NCBI GenBank assembly: GCA_010093685.1
Contig: MU006217.1
Location: 1,967,644-2,031,643 of the forward strand
Reading direction: 5' to 3'
DNA: 64,000 bases
From: Ophiobolus disseminans
Taxonomy: Eukaryota; Ascomycota; Dothideomycetes; Pleosporales; Phaeosphaeriaceae
Made by a program: the position numbers and the translations under genes. How positions within the stretch are numbered: the stretch's first letter is position 1; the number at the start of each line of letters is the position of its first letter. Shown here one piece after another: positions 33,400-46,651 of the stretch. The notes below the pieces were generated by a model. That model did no database searches, was not told the DNA's origin, and saw only the letters and a list, made by a program, of their open reading frames with translations.

Positions 33400-34620
33400 A
33401 TGGCGTCCCAATCTCTGTCCACTCCACGCCAGCGCGTTAGGGACCTTCTCCCGACTGTTTACCTGGGACGCTACAAGACTGGTTCTAAAAACAGCTTGAC
33501 AGACGTTCCCGGTGTTCTGGTATCAACGCAATCCATCCACGAGTCGCCGACGTACGCAGATGCGAAGCCGGGTCTCATCAACACCGGCGTGACTACCATC
33601 CTCCCACGCAAAGACTGGTTCAAGAAAGGTTCCTTTGCCGGGTTGTTCAGCTTCAATGGCTCCGGAGAGATGACAGGGAGTCATTGGATTTCAGAGACAG
33701 GCCTGCTGCATAGCCCGATTGTCATCACAGGCAGCTTCGGTGTAGGCTCAGCATACAACGGCATCTACGAGCACGCAATCCGCGAGCACTCGGACGAGGA
33801 AGGCAAAGCGGCATGGTTTCTCCTTCCTGTCGTTGCCGAAACTTTTGACGGGTTTCTCCACGACGTTACCAAGTTCGCTGTAACACCCAAGTATATTGTC
33901 GATGGCATCGACACGGCATCCGACGCTCCAGTCCCAGAAGGCAACGTCGGCGGCGGAACAGGCATGATATGCCACTGGTTCAAAGGCGGCACCGGCTCCT
34001 CCAGCCGCATCGTCCCAGCAGACAACGGCAAATCCTACACCATTGGTGCCCTTGTGCAAGCCAACTACGGCAAGATGCCCGACTTCAAGATCGCGGGCGC
34101 ACCCATCGGACGCCTGATCTATGAAGAACAGAAGCGCAAGTTCGAGGCCGACCCCACGAGTCCAGAACTCCTAGCGCAGAGCAAAATGCTGTTCAAAGTT
34201 AAAGAAGCAAAGGACAAGAAAGACGGCTCCATTATCGTTATCCTGGCTACCGACGCGCCTTTACATCCTACTCAACTCAAACGCCTGGCGAAGCGTGCGA
34301 CCATAGGTCTTGCGCGCGTGGGCGGCTGGGGCTCGAATGCATCTGGCGATATCTTCCTTGCTTTCTCAACAGGCAATTCTCTCGAAGTTCCAACGAAGAT
34401 GGCAGACGGCAAGCCTGTTGACCCCTTTGTGCCGATTAGCTTGGGCATCGATTTCGTGCACGACGAAACCATGAACGGGATGTTTGAGGCGGCTGCAGAT
34501 GCGGTGGAAGAGGCGATTTACAACGCGGTGTGCATGGCGAGCACGATGGAGGGCAACGGGAATAAGATCGAGGCGTTGGATTTGGAGAAAACGAAGGAGC
34601 TGATGCAGAAGTATCTATGA
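33400..34620 (+). CDS. DmpA-type L-aminopeptidase/D-esterase (peptidase family S58)
   Basis: Intronless, 406 residues, typical for the family (PF03576). Seen: SLTDVPGVLVS and GVTTILPR near the N-terminus, NGSGEMTGSHWI (about 86-97), NVGGGTGMICHWFKGG (182-197), and KDGSIIVILATDAPL (275-289), where the family cleaves itself between Gly276 and Ser277 to free Ser277 as the N-terminal nucleophile of the beta chain; RVGGWGSNASGDIFLAFSTGN follows. Known: members remove N-terminal residues from D- or beta-amino-acid peptides and amides. No signal peptide is seen, so it is probably cytosolic. The substrate cannot be told from sequence. The absence of introns and wide occurrence in bacteria raise the possibility of old transfer; this was not tested. 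Confidence 0.93.
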   Translation: MASQSLSTPRQRVRDLLPTVYLGRYKTGSKNSLTDVPGVLVSTQSIHESPTYADAKPGLINTGVTTILPRKDWFKKGSFAGLFSFNGSGEMTGSHWISETGLLHSPIVITGSFGVGSAYNGIYEHAIREHSDEEGKAAWFLLPVVAETFDGFLHDVTKFAVTPKYIVDGIDTASDAPVPEGNVGGGTGMICHWFKGGTGSSSRIVPADNGKSYTIGALVQANYGKMPDFKIAGAPIGRLIYEEQKRKFEADPTSPELLAQSKMLFKVKEAKDKKDGSIIVILATDAPLHPTQLKRLAKRATIGLARVGGWGSNASGDIFLAFSTGNSLEVPTKMADGKPVDPFVPISLGIDFVHDETMNGMFEAAADAVEEAIYNAVCMASTMEGNGNKIEALDLEKTKELMQKYL

Positions 34621-35746
34621 GATAGAGTCGAGTGCTACGTGCAACGTCAGTGTATCATTTGGTTGTGCATGGCTCATTCCTTGATGACAGGTCTCGCTAC
34701 CAACCTGTGCCACACGCCGATGTTAACCTCACCTCGTCCACAGTTTCATCCTGTCCACACTCTCCTCAATTGCGCAATCCGGGGTTCATCTTCGCATCAA
34801 GCTTCGCAATACGATGATAAGCTTTAGTCTTCACCGCCTAAGCTTTGTGCATGTCCAGGTGACGTTGCTGCTTGATGACGTTCGCGATCCTTACCGAAAT
34901 GGTTCCCAACACCAGCACACGCGTGCACCGATCGAGCAGTTGCCGCAAACAATATGCTTTACGAATGAGACAACCTATTTCGTGGTAATCTGACTGAAGG
35001 GCGCCTCCAGAGGACAGTGCAGCATGTCTTCGGGGGATACACATTCCCGACCCTCCGAACGACCCTCCTTTTTCGTCCGCCTCGCCCGTTGCGCCAATCG
35101 CATCGGGGATGCACTTCGCACTCGGGTATCTCGTATTAGAGTCCCTAACGGCGGCGAAAATCCACCGGGCCCCGACGGTGGCTCCTCTAGGCAGACGCAA
35201 AATGCACTTGCTCAAAGAGGGAGCTTTTCTGTCAGCATTCTTTTGTGCGTTTGCCATAAGCAACTTGAATCACTACTGATTGCGGACCGCCTGTCACATT
35301 TCCTCTTCGCTTGCGCCTTCGGATTTCCAAGCTTGTCGATCTCGCAACTTCAAAGGGCGGACACCTCCAAAGGGCGAGCATTTCACGTCAACACTTTGGG
35401 CAGCTTCTACCCAACCACCGTATTCCCGTATTTGCATACGATCGAAACGTGTCTCACTTGCAAAGATCCACCCATCGACGCGGCGGGAAGAAGCTTGACT
35501 GCCAGTTTTGCCGTCTCTAGTTAGCGCTCCGCCTTTCGCTTGCGTCTGCGGACTAGAAACGAGCCGACGGCCTTCCCTACCATCTGGGCCTATCTTGCCC
35601 GTGCGGTGGCGCTCTCGAACCTGCCCAAGATTGCAGACTCGTAACTCCTCTCTCACGACACTCTCCTCAAGACTACCTCGAAATCGACATCCACGCGCGA
35701 GGACCTCCGTCAAGATATGCGCAGTTCCTGAGCGCGCGATTACATA
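34621..35746. other. Intergenic; promoter region of the ABC transporter
   Basis: About 1.1 kb. A 166-codon frame (35024-35524, plus) and overlapping frames on both strands have no domain or membrane character that supports a gene. No drug-response element was identified. Confidence 0.45.
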
Positions 35747-38700
35747 ATGACGACACGATCTTCGGCACCGTCATCGACGACTGTGGCGGTCGATGAGAAA
35801 CATGGGTCGCAATCGGAAGAGGTTAAGCCACCGATGGCCAGCCTCACTGAGCAAGAGAAGGAAATTATCGACAGACAGCTCGACGCTCCGAAACTGACTG
35901 TTGGGTACTTTGCGCTGTTCCGATATGCGGATAAGCAGGAAGTATTGCTTATGGTGGTTGCATTTCTCGCTTCGATCGCGGCTGGTGCTGTTATGCCCCT
36001 AATGACGGTACGTCTTGATTTCTCCAGCATACCGCATCTCAATCGCCCCTGTAATATCTCTCCTGGCATCACACCATCCGAAGATGTGTTGGAGATGCAG
36101 TTTTGTCACGTGCTATCCATAACTCACCTGACTCCTTTTACCAAAAGCTTCAATAGGTCTACATAACTAATGCGGTATCAGGTCGTGTATGGAAACTTCG
36201 CGGGCAGTTTTACAAGTTTTTCTGTCGATGCCAATGCAGCCTCGAACTTTCAGCATCAGATCAACAACCTCACGCTCAATTTTGTTTACTTAGGTATTGG
36301 CGCATTCTTCACGTCATGGATCAGCATTGTCGGCTTCTCATATACGGGAGAGCGTATAACACAGCAGATCCGAGAGCTGTACCTACGTGCCATCTTCAGG
36401 CAAAACATTGCCTTTTTCGACTTCCTCGGCTCTGGCGAAGTGACCACTCGCATCAGCTCCGACATGAACCTGGTCCAGGACGGGATCGGTCAGAAGATCG
36501 GATTGTTCGTGTCTGGAGTATCAGCTTTCATTACCGCCCTCATCGTCGGTTTCGTCCGCTCATGGAAGCTTTCGCTGATCATGATTTCTGTCACGGTAGC
36601 CCTTGTCCTCATGATGGGTGTCAATGGCGCTCTTATGAAGAAGAACCAGACTGTCGCAGTTGATCAATACGCTACTGCTGCTTCGCTAGCAGAAGAGGTC
36701 CTAGCGTCAGCACGCAACGTAGCCGCCTACGGCACCCAAAGGCGACTGGAGCAGAAGTACAAGACACTTCTCAAGACCGCATCGCAATGTGATTTCAAGG
36801 CCAAATTTTGGCTGTCGATGATGATTGCAGGCATGATGGGATTACTCAATTTGCAGTATTCACTAGCTTTCTGGCAAGGTAATCGTTTCTTGCACAATGG
36901 CGAGCTCGGCGTCTCCCAGATTCTGACGGTCGTCATGGCCACGATGATCGCTGGGTTTTCGGTTGGAAACATTCTACCACACATTCAGGCATTTGGCGCC
37001 GCAACCGCAGCTGCGACCAAGGTGTTCAACACCATCGAGCGTATATCTCCGATCGACCCCGAAACGGACGAAGGAGAAACCCCAGAGGATTTGGTGGGCA
37101 ACATTGAGTTCAAAGGCATCAAGCACATCTACCCATCTCGAATGGACACTACGGTCTTGTCCGACTTCAATCTGCAAGTACCGGCTGGAAAAATGATTGC
37201 GCTAGTGGGGGCATCCGGAAGCGGAAAGTCCACGGTCGTTGGTCTCCTAGAACGCTTTTACCTACCGATGGAGGGCCAGGTGCTCTTGGATGGAAGAGAC
37301 ATTTCGACTTTAAACCTCCGCTGGCTTAGACAACACATGGCCATTGTGAGCCAAGAGCCCGTGCTTTTCAGTGTCACCATCTACGAGAGCATTTCACACG
37401 GCCTGGTCAACACCGAGTACGCAAATGCCCCACGAGAGAAGAAGATGGAGATGATTGAACAAGCTGCACGGATTGCCAATGCCCATGACTTCATCAGCGA
37501 ACTACCGGAAGGATATATGACCAAAGTAGGAGAGCGGGGAAACTTACTATCTGGTGGCCAGAAGCAGCGCATTGCCATCGCTCGTGCCATCGTTTCCGAC
37601 CCAAAGATTCTACTGTTGGACGAGGCGACAGCAGCTCTCGATACTAAATCAGAAAGTGCAGTCCAGGAAGCGCTCGACCGTGCGTCGAAGGGAAGGACTA
37701 CGATCGTAATCGCCCATCGACTTTCGACTATCAAAACGGCGGACAACATTGTGGTCATGGCCAAGGGACGCATCGTTGAACAGGGCACGCACAACGAATT
37801 GGTCGGAATGGACGGCGTTTACTCCAGCCTCGTTCAGGCGCAGGCGTTGACATCGAAGCTAAACACTGGTAACCTCGTCTCAACATTGGATCCTGAGAAG
37901 GAGAAGGCTATCGAGGGGGACGTCGAAAAGCTTGGCCTCCTGCGTACTACCACATCTGCGCCATCTGCAGTTGTCCGCAAACTCGAAAAGGAGAAAGAGA
38001 ACGAATACGGTACATGGGAGTTGATCAAGTTCGGTTGGGAAATGAACATGGGTGAGCATACGACTATGAGCATCGGTCTGATCTTCAGTTTCCTGGCTGG
38101 GTGTAATCCGGGCATCCAAGCCATATTCTTGGGCAACTCCATCAACTCACTGTTATCGCCTGGCACTTCACTGGGTGGTTTCGGTATCGGATTTTGGTGT
38201 TGGATGTTCTTCATGCTTGGAGTTGTCATTTGGGGATGCTACTTCGCCCAAGGCCTGACACTGTCTCGAGGATCTGCACGTCTAATCGCAAATGTGCGAG
38301 AGCGTGCATTCGGCGCCATGCTTCGGCAGGACATGGAATTCTACGACGGCGAGATGGTGACGTCTGGCGCCCTTGCCAACTTCTTATCTTCGGAAGCCAA
38401 CCGCCTAGCCGGCCTCAGTGGTTCGACACTTGGTACGATCATCAGCGCAGCAGCCTCAATCTTGGTTGCAATCATTGTTGGCTGTGCCTTCGGTTGGAAA
38501 CTGGCTTTGGTTTGTACTTCTACCATTCCACTCATGCTGGGTTGTGGATACTTCCGCTTTTACGCCCTCACGCGGATGGAGAAGCGCACAAAGGGCTCAA
38601 ACGAGGCTGCATCCTTCGCCTGCGAAGCCGCCAACTCGATCCGCACCGTTGCTACTTTGTCTCTCGAGAAGCACCTACTCTCCGAGTACCATGGCAAGCT

Positions 38701-39817
38701 CGGCAACCAAGCCAGGGACAATCTCAAGTTCCAGAACGTCTCTGGCGTACTATACGCGACATCTCAAGGCTTATCCATGTTTATCTTCGCCCTTGTGTTC
38801 TGGTATGGTGGTGGCTTGTTGTTTTCGGGCGAATATACCGTGCTCCAGTTCTTCATCATTTACTCCGCCATCATCAACGGAGCGCAGTCAGCTGGCGCTA
38901 TCTTCTCTTTCGCTCCCGACATGGGCGAGGCACGCGACGCAGCCAAGCTGCTGAAGTCCTTCGTAAACCGCATTCCGAAGATCGATCACTGGTCTACTGA
39001 CGGTAGGAAGATTGACACCTTGACTGGCAAAGTTCAACTACAGGACGTGCGCTTTACGTACCCTGGCCGACCAGATCATCGCGTTTTGCGTGGTGTCAGT
39101 ATCACCGCCGAGCCTGGTCAGTTTGTAGCCCTAGTCGGAGCCAGCGGTAGTGGCAAGTCAACCGTCATGCAACTGCTTGAGCGCTTCTACGACCCAACAA
39201 GTGGCGATGTTCTTGTGGATGAGGTCCCTCTTACGGACTACAATCTCCAAGATTACCGAGCGCAGTTGGCCATTGTGAGTCAAGAGACCACGCTATACAC
39301 TGGCACGATTCGCGACAATATCCTCGCCGACAAAGAGGATATACCAGAAGAGGCAGTCGTACAAGCGAGCAAGGACGCTAATATCTATGAATTCATTGTA
39401 AGTAATTTGCGTCCTCTCGTATGTTGAATGCCTACTCACACAAAGTAGATGTCGCTCCCTGACGGCTTCTCTACTCTCGTCGGTGCCAAAGGCGCTCTTC
39501 TTTCCGGTGGTCAGCGCCAGCGTATTGCCATCGCGCGCGCCCTCCTCCGCAACCCCAAGGTCCTCCTCCTCGATGAAGCAACATCCGCGCTCGATTCCAC
39601 ATCCGAGCGTGTCGTACAAGCCGCCCTTGACCAAGCCGCGAAGGGCCGCACAACGATCGCTATTGCGCATCGTCTCAGCACCATTCAAAATGCCGATATC
39701 ATCTACGTGTTTGACCAGGGCAAGATAGTAGAGAAAGGACGACACGAAGATCTCGTAGAGAAGAAGCGCGTGTACTGGGAGTTAGCCAAACTCCAAGCAA
39801 TGGGCGCACCGCAATAA
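35747..39817 (+). CDS. Full-size ABC-B multidrug exporter (P-glycoprotein/pmd1 type)
   Basis: Three exons: 35747-36007, 36182-39397 and 39449-39817, 1,281 residues. The layout is (TMD-NBD) twice. NBD1 has Walker A GASGSGKST (about residue 430), LSGGQKQR (about 543) and ILLLDEATAAL; NBD2 has GASGSGKST (about 1074), LSGGQRQR (about 1178) and VLLLDEATSAL, each followed by a switch His (IAHRLST). Both sites are therefore complete. The 174-nt first intron lies after PLMT, where homologs continue with V(V/I)(Y/F)GN. Plasma-membrane efflux of hydrophobic drugs or the fungus's own metabolites is expected; the substrate is unknown. The gene is convergent with the flavoprotein gene, only 78 bases apart, so transcripts may overlap. 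Confidence 0.96.
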
Positions 39818-39895
39818 CCGCCTTATTTCATTCTTCCCCTTCAGCCATACATACCATATAGACATTACAACCGCGGCGCCGGTGCACAAATCAAT

Positions 39896-40808
39896 CTAAT
39901 CCTCATTCTTTTTCGGCCTCTTCAGCGGCGCAGCTTTCCTCGCCGCATCACTCGCATACCTTTCCCTCTTCTCATTCTCCCCGCTAACAAACTCGCTCAC
40001 ATGCGCCGGCACCCCTGGCACGCGATTATACGGCCCCGCAACCGGCTCGCCCAATCTCTCATACACGGGTACAACGCCCGTCCACACGCTATCCAACACG
40101 TTCTCGCGCTTGAGGTCCTTCCGCTCGTCCTCGGGACACCCCTCGCGCACCTTGCCGCTCGCGCTGCTAATCCGCATCTTGAGGATGCGCGTGCTCTGCA
40201 TCTCAGCGCCGTCGGGCGGGACGCGCGTATGCGCGTATCTACCCGGCACCACTGCGTTTGTGATCAATTCCATGGCCCACAGTTTCTCAGCATCGTCGTC
40301 GACGATGCTCGCGTGGCCTTGCAGCACGGCGGAGCGGTAGTTGTAGTTGTGCGTGTTGGGCGTGAGAGACAGCACGAAGCCGTCGACTTTTGTGGCTGCG
40401 ATACAGAGCGCGAGGCCCGTCGGCGTGTAAGCTAGGTTCATCAGTCGGCTCGAGACGTAGCCGTGGAGATAGCATTTCTGCGCTGAGTCGCCGGTGGATG
40501 AGTCGCCGCTAAAAGGGGGTTAGTGCGTGTGTTTGTCACGTTCTTGTTGGAGATGCTGGCGTACGGGTAGAGGCCCATTTGGCCGATCATAGGCAGGATG
40601 GTGGGCATGGGGTCTGAGGGGTCGGGAATAAATGAGACGTGTAGGACAGGTGTGGTGTTGATGATTGTGTGTATTCTTTCGGCGTCGTATGTTGCTTTCC
40701 ATCTGATCAGAGTGGTGCCATGACGACTTTTGCGGTCCTACCTTGGTGTTTGTAGCGGTTGACGGTATTCGCTGGAGTTTTCGGGTAGGTGGTGGTCTGT
40801 TCAGCCAT
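39896..40808 (-). CDS. Pyridoxamine 5'-phosphate oxidase-like FMN-binding split-barrel protein
   Basis: Three exons on the minus strand: 40808-40742, 40694-40565 and 40508-39896, 269 residues. The splice sites were chosen because they restore TVNRYKHQ-ATYDAERIHTII and GLYP-GDSS, both usual for the family. Seen: YPKTP-NTVNRYK, PVLHVSFIPD, LPMIGQMGLYP, YLHGYVSSRLM and HNYNYRSAVLQGHA, which match the Pyridox_ox_2 family (PF12900) of flavin-nucleotide-binding proteins. The C-terminus is basic (KAAPLKRPKKNED), possibly a nuclear signal. It is not the vitamin B6 biosynthetic PNPO itself. The substrate is unknown; a flavin-dependent reductase or F420/FMN-binding role is possible. Confidence 0.88.
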
Positions 40809-42769
40809 GGTTGAGGATGTAATTGTGTAATGTTTAGATGCTGAAAAGTCTTTCTATACTCGCATTAACTATGTTTCCAGCCAGGTCTTATCAACGACTT
40901 TCTCGCAATGTTGCGCCTGCTAAGATAGGCGTATGCAGAGATCTGGGGAAATGGAGATCTAGGCTCGATGCAGGAGGTACAGCCGAACAGTATGCAGGTC
41001 ACGGCCACTTGTTTGTCCAATTATGTGTCTGTAGTTACGAGCGATTCGGAACGTCTTGTATGGCTCGCTCTTGTTTTCGAATCAATCGATTCATCTGCAG
41101 CGAAGATTTCGCGTTGGGTAAAGAAGGAACCTTGAGATGGTGTGAGCATTAGTGCGCTCAATTAAGCCTAGTTTCTCTGCAGTCTGTTCGCAGATAATCG
41201 GCAAGGATGGAAGGGCAGTGCACTCATAACGATGCATCACCAAATACAAGCTCCTTCGTACTGCGTCCCAATCCGGGCGAGCGGTAGCATAAACTTGGTT
41301 CCTGGAGATCTTGCGTGTAGTTGGAGTGCTCGTTGAGGCGATTACCATTACGCATGCTTGCTAGGGTTAGAGGCTTATTGTCTATAACAATTCGCCAGAG
41401 CATGGACAAGGGCATCGGAAATAGCCTGTAAGATTTCAAAATGAGTATTCGACATCGTAGCATGTTTGACGCTCGTAGGTGATTTTATGAAGTACACGCC
41501 AACGAAATCACGGCTGACTAAGCGAGTGGGCCGCTATCTCCCGCTTTCGCGAAACGCGCTCTCGACACCACGACTCCGCACTCTAGATAGCACACGACTC
41601 ATGTCTCAGGAACAATCATGGATAAGATCCTTCCGCTTGCCCGCCCGTCTCCACCTAAGATATCTTCCGTTGGCTGAGAACCCGTGTCACGTCAGATGCC
41701 ATGCGACGTGAGCCTCAGGACAAGACGGTTATCACGGCATCCTTCTTTAACCTGCGCCTCAGATGCCGAGCCACGTGCCAACGCTGTACCATGACGACCT
41801 TCGGGGTTCAATTGTCCTTCGTCGACATATCTTGAAGGGGACGATTTTTCGAGATCTTCCACATTTCTTGCGCACCCAATGTTGTCTCATTTGCCGTCTC
41901 GTCTTAATGTCACCTTGTTATACCAAGGACTAACTTCACGACGAAATTGGTCGCTGACAAGCAAGAGTCAGAGCCAAGATCGCTTACGTAGGCTAAGACT
42001 GCAGCAGCCCTTGGTCTACTTCAACAGCCACAACCACAGAAACGCCACGGCTGAGCCAAGGTGAACCTTCGAATACAAGACCTTGGAGATGCCGTCTTTC
42101 CCAAGCAAACGACACAACTGACCAAACGAATCCAACAATATTATTAGGCTGTACGCGCGAGAGCCCTACGCCTTTGGGCTGTGTGGACAAGAGTCTTGTA
42201 GGAACACGATTGTTGCGGCGGACGAGCAACAAGCATAACCAACGAAAGAGGTATCGAGCTATCGATCGTTGAAGGATTCGAGACATCAGGAAAGATATTT
42301 GCACGCTTGACGACCAGCCGCTTGTTCAACGACGTTGAAACAATGGACATGATCGAGATAGATATGCTACCAGTGACCGCACGCCGACCTTGCATTATTA
42401 ACAACCCCTGCAATAGATCAGTATGACAAGCCCTTGATCAATCTCATCAGGCAATCATCCCGGGCTCTCAGCACGAATAACGGGCGACCGGGTTGTGTGG
42501 AGTACATTGGCGGGTGCCACCAAGATCCAACAGACGGCTTCGGTATAGTAACGTCAACGGCGCCTTCCAAGAGCCCCAAAGGCCTGGCGCGTCTCATCCA
42601 CCCCATGGGGTTGGCGCTCTCCCATTACAATGGCAATGTATAAGTTGGGGAAGCACCCTCCATCGATCGTCTTGTCTACTACAACGGCGATCGGCAAGCT
42701 TGATCATACTCACGACACACCGCACTCTCTTTCATACTATCGAGAGCACTAGTTGTCGTTCACCGCATA
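40809..42769. other. Gene-free divergent intergenic region
   Basis: About 2 kb between the divergent flavoprotein and MFS genes. Open frames are short, overlapping and without family resemblance. It holds both promoters; no defined element was identified. Confidence 0.5.
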
Positions 42770-44397
42770 ATGAACAACAATATCGACGATGCAGCGATCA
42801 GCACGCTGGACCGCAAAGACAAAGACAAGGACCTTGACTCTGAGTCTCCAGGCACACCGCCCTTGAGAGCTGAAGATGTCGAGAAGATTGGCACATCTGG
42901 AGCAGTCGATAAAGAGACGGAGGCGCGGCTCTTGAGAAAGCTGGATATGCGCATCATTCCGATGATTTGCTGGATCTACTTGATGAACTTCATGGATCGA
43001 GGTATGAGCATTACCTCCCCTGCACGACATGTTGCTAACCACCATAGTGAATATCGGAAATGCACGGCTGTACCATCTCGAGGCTGATCTTGGAATGGAA
43101 GGAAACCAGTACCAGCTTGCTGTCTCCCTACTTTTCGTCACATACGTTGTATGTCATCATTCTGTCCATGTCTATATGCATTCGCTCATGAATATCACAG
43201 ATTTTCGAGACACCCTCGAACATGATCATCAAGAGGCTCCAGCCCGCGCGGTATCTCGCCGGGTTGGTGTTCTTCTGGGGCGTCGTAGCAACCTTTAGTG
43301 CCTTTGTCAACAACTTCGCCGCTCTTGTTGCCTGCAGATTGTTGCTCGGGATGTTCGAGGCTGGACTTTTCCCTGGCGTCATTCTCTACCTCTCCATGTT
43401 TTACAACAAACGTAACCTTGCTCTTCGACAAGCATACTTCTACGGAACGAGTGCCATCTCTGGAGCAGTGGGAGGCCTTGTAGCGTACGCGATCGGCGAA
43501 CTCGACGGTGCCGCCGGATGGTCTGGATGGCGCTGGATCATACTAATCAACGGCATACCCACGATCCTGACCGCGTTCGTAACTCCGTTCGTGCTACCCA
43601 ACAGCCCTGAAACCGCCAGTTTCCTATCAGAAGAGGACCGCCGAAACCTGGTCATCCTCCGCTCCTCAGAGATCGGGCAAACAAAGTCCGCCCAGGAAAT
43701 GAACAAGAAAGATGTCATGGACGGCGTCAAAGACTGGAAGACATACACCTATGCCATTGCACAGTTCGTCGGCCTCGGCATGCTCTACAGCTTTAGTGTC
43801 TTCCTGCCTACCATCATCAGTGGCATGGGTGGCGGATGGAGTCCACAAGTCGTCCAAGCCCTCACCATCCCCGTGTACTTCGCCGGCTTTGCAGTATACA
43901 TCGTATCGGCCTGGTACGGCGACAAGATCCAGCAAAAAGGTATATTCTGCATCGGTGGTCTCGCAGTCAGCATGTTAGGCTACATCTTCCTTATCATCAA
44001 TAAAGGCCTTGTCCTCAGTTATCTCGGAACTTTCGTCGTCGCGTTAGGCCTGTGGACCGCAACTGGCGCGGCATTTACGTGGATCAACAACAACAATCCT
44101 CGCTACGGCAAGCGCGCGTTCGCAAGCGGAATGCAGATCACCATCGGCAACATCTCGGGCGTGGTGTCGCCGTTCTTGTACTCCGCTGATTCGGCGCCGA
44201 CATATTTCCCCGGCTATGGTGCAACGATTGGGCTGTTGGCGCTGGGTATCATGCTGTATACTGCGCTGACGATGTACTTCCGCATACAAAACAAGAAGAA
44301 GCGCGCGGGCGAGTACGATTACTTGATGGAGGGCAAGACAGAGGAGGAGATTGCTGAGTTGGGAGAGAATAATCCGAGGTATATGTACACGATTTGA
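42770..44397 (+). CDS. MFS transporter, anion:cation symporter (Dal5/allantoate permease-like)
   Basis: Three exons: 42770-43001, 43048-43148 and 43201-44397, 509 residues. The introns are 46 and 52 nt and both restore conserved sequence (FMDR-VNIGNARL and YV-IFETPSNMIIKR). About 12 membrane segments are seen after a charged N-terminus of some 60 residues. Family marks are LLRKLDMRIIPMICWIY, the FETPSN loop, RLLLGMFEAGLFPGVI and WRWIILINGIPTI. Members carry vitamins, allantoate, nicotinate and similar organic anions across the plasma membrane. The substrate is not predictable. A related carrier lies at 53377-55029. Confidence 0.94.
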
Positions 44398-44590
44398 GAG
44401 AAAGGGAGTCGTGATGATGTATTGCGAGGGCTGTAGAGAAAGAAGAGTTTCTATTACGATTTGCGTATGATGTATATGATCAATGTGAATCTGAACTATT
44501 AATCAATATCTCTACCATTTATCATGAGCCCGCACATATTCCCCTCAGTTCTTGATATCCAACACACCCTCAACGCCCCAGTGATACATA

Positions 44591-46397
44591 CTATCCAGCG
44601 ATATACTCCTCATACTCCTCCTCCTCCTCGACCACAGGCTTTGCAATCTTCGCCTTACCCGGTTGTTCCTTCCAACGGCACGGAACATAGTGCCTCGCAC
44701 AAGGTAGACACGCTGTCTCGCCAGCGAGAATTCGGCAGTCCGCTACCGAACGCATTCTCCGCTTGCACTCCTCGCACTGCCCAAGCTTATTCGTCTCCAT
44801 CTGATCCAGCAGCGATTCGTCATCCGTATACCTGTAATCGATGCCATTGAAGCGCCAGTAGTCACTCGAGTCATACATGACGTCATCTACGGGAAGCTCT
44901 TCGCCGTACATATAGGGCGGAATATAAGATGTTCCCGAGGGGAAGGTATCGCGAGACACGAGGAAGTGGGCGTTATACGACTTGAGCATCGTGGCGATCT
45001 TGTAGATGGCGGGCCGGTCGAGGAACAGCGTTGAGAGGAGGCGGTTTTGCTCTGCTGCGGAGGCGATGTGAAAGATGAGGTGATCGGAGAAGTGGAGTTG
45101 GAGAGTGAAATCTGGCTGGACAGCGGCCAAGGACATGTAGTCGCTGACCAAGGTTGTGATTGATCGGAATGCAACGCCAGACATTGCTCGTATGTCATTG
45201 CCAGCATTTATCGAGAGGGCGGCATCTAGCATTTTGAGCGTCCTTAAAGCCGGTGGAAACTGGTTCTGGCGCAGATAGTAGTAGAGGTGCGACTCGAGGC
45301 CGAGCTCCAGGTATTGTAGACTGGTGAAAGATCGTAATCTTGCAGCGCCGTGGGGATCGGTCTCACGTGCAGTCAGATACTGCACTGCACCACCTATGTG
45401 TACTAGCCTTTGTAGCGAGCCCGCCTGTCTTTGCAGAGCGGTAAGAAACAAGGCAGCTGACGTGCGTGCTCGCCAGTCCCTGGTAGGCTCGCACCCGGTG
45501 AATGTGTGCAGTCTCTCGCCAATCGATAATTCTTGCAGGGCTTTCGGCAGGCTCAGCACAACGTCTAAAAATCGAACGTTGACGTTGCACTCAATTAAAA
45601 CGAGTGACTGCAGTGGCGTAGATTTCTGTATCTTTGCAACGATATCATCTGCGAGGTTCAGGTCTGTTTCAAAGTCTAGACAAGACATGGTGATCTTCCG
45701 AAGCGTAGGATGAAGGAACATTGCCTTAGCTCGACCCAAAAGAAATTTCCTGTCCTCTGGACCATGAGCATGAAGGGTTACTAGCTTGTGTTAGCAAACG
45801 CTCATCGCAGGAGCTGCGACATCAGAACTCACATGATTGCAGCATGGGTAAAGCTAGTGGTATGCCTCGCCGCGGGTATACAGCGCTAGCAAGCAGGTTA
45901 GTAAAGTCAATCCTAGACCACCCATCAAAGAATACCCCAGCCCTCCACTCCGAGTTGTTCGGACACGGACTTTCGATCTGCAAGTGCTTCAGCCGTCCCA
46001 TGAGCGCGATGAAATGATTCAGCTCTTCGATACCTTCCTTGTGATCATCTTTGTACCTTATCGCCAAGCTCTTAACATAGTCGATTCTTGCATCGCGCAT
46101 GTCGAGTGCCGACGCGATCCTCCGTGCATGATTCCCATTAAGAACAAGCAGATCCCGCCAGACGTACGGTTCCACGAGATCCTGGAAGCGCATGCATGTT
46201 GCAGCGAGACTGCAGAATGCTTGTTGGTTGTCGATATGGTCGATGATGTTGAGGAGGAGTTCATCCACCAGCGAAAGCAAGCCTTGCGGCGCGCGCGCAA
46301 GTTGTGTGTGACTAGGTTCCTGTCTCGTCATCCTGAAGATGTAGCCTGAATGACGAGTCTTGCGCTTCTTGACTCCTACAAATGAAATGTTGGGCAT
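44591..46397 (-). CDS. F-box protein with LRR-like region and Cys-rich C-terminus
   Basis: Two exons on the minus strand: 46397-45833 and 45780-44591, 584 residues. The F-box (about 38-85) reads LLSLVDELLLNIIDHIDNQQAFCSLAATC and ends PYVWRDLLVLNG. The middle has irregular leucine-rich segments (LRKITMSCLDFETDL, LQSLVLIECNVNVRF, ALQELSIGE, LQYLELGLESHL). Near the C-terminus CEEC and CLPC pairs about 20 residues apart could bind zinc, followed by an acidic EEEEEYEEY tail. F-box proteins recruit substrates to SCF ubiquitin ligases through Skp1; the target is unknown. The 52-nt intron uses T|GTGAGT. The gene is convergent with the MFS gene (193 bases between stops). Confidence 0.88.
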
Positions 46398-46651
46398 GCA
46401 GTTTGATGGGATAGAGGAAGTTTAATGACGCTAGGCACGTCGAAGTTTGGAGTGATGAGGGAAACCGGTTGACGTCAGCCCGAGCCGAACGCGGCTAGAG
46501 CATAAACGGGTTAGGCACTACTTACTAATCACTTTGCGTCGTGAAGCTCGATAATCTCATAACCTCGAAGAGCACAAAACCTATGTGCAATTGCTGCATT
46601 TAAAAAAGTTGCCAAAGCTATCAAGCTACTTTCCATATTCATCTATACCAA

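Noticed and set aside
35024..35524. 166-codon plus-strand frame upstream of the ABC transporter
   Set aside because: No domain, no membrane segment, and competing frames of similar length on both strands.
40001..40435. 144-codon plus-strand frame
   Set aside because: Antisense shadow of the PNPOx-like gene.
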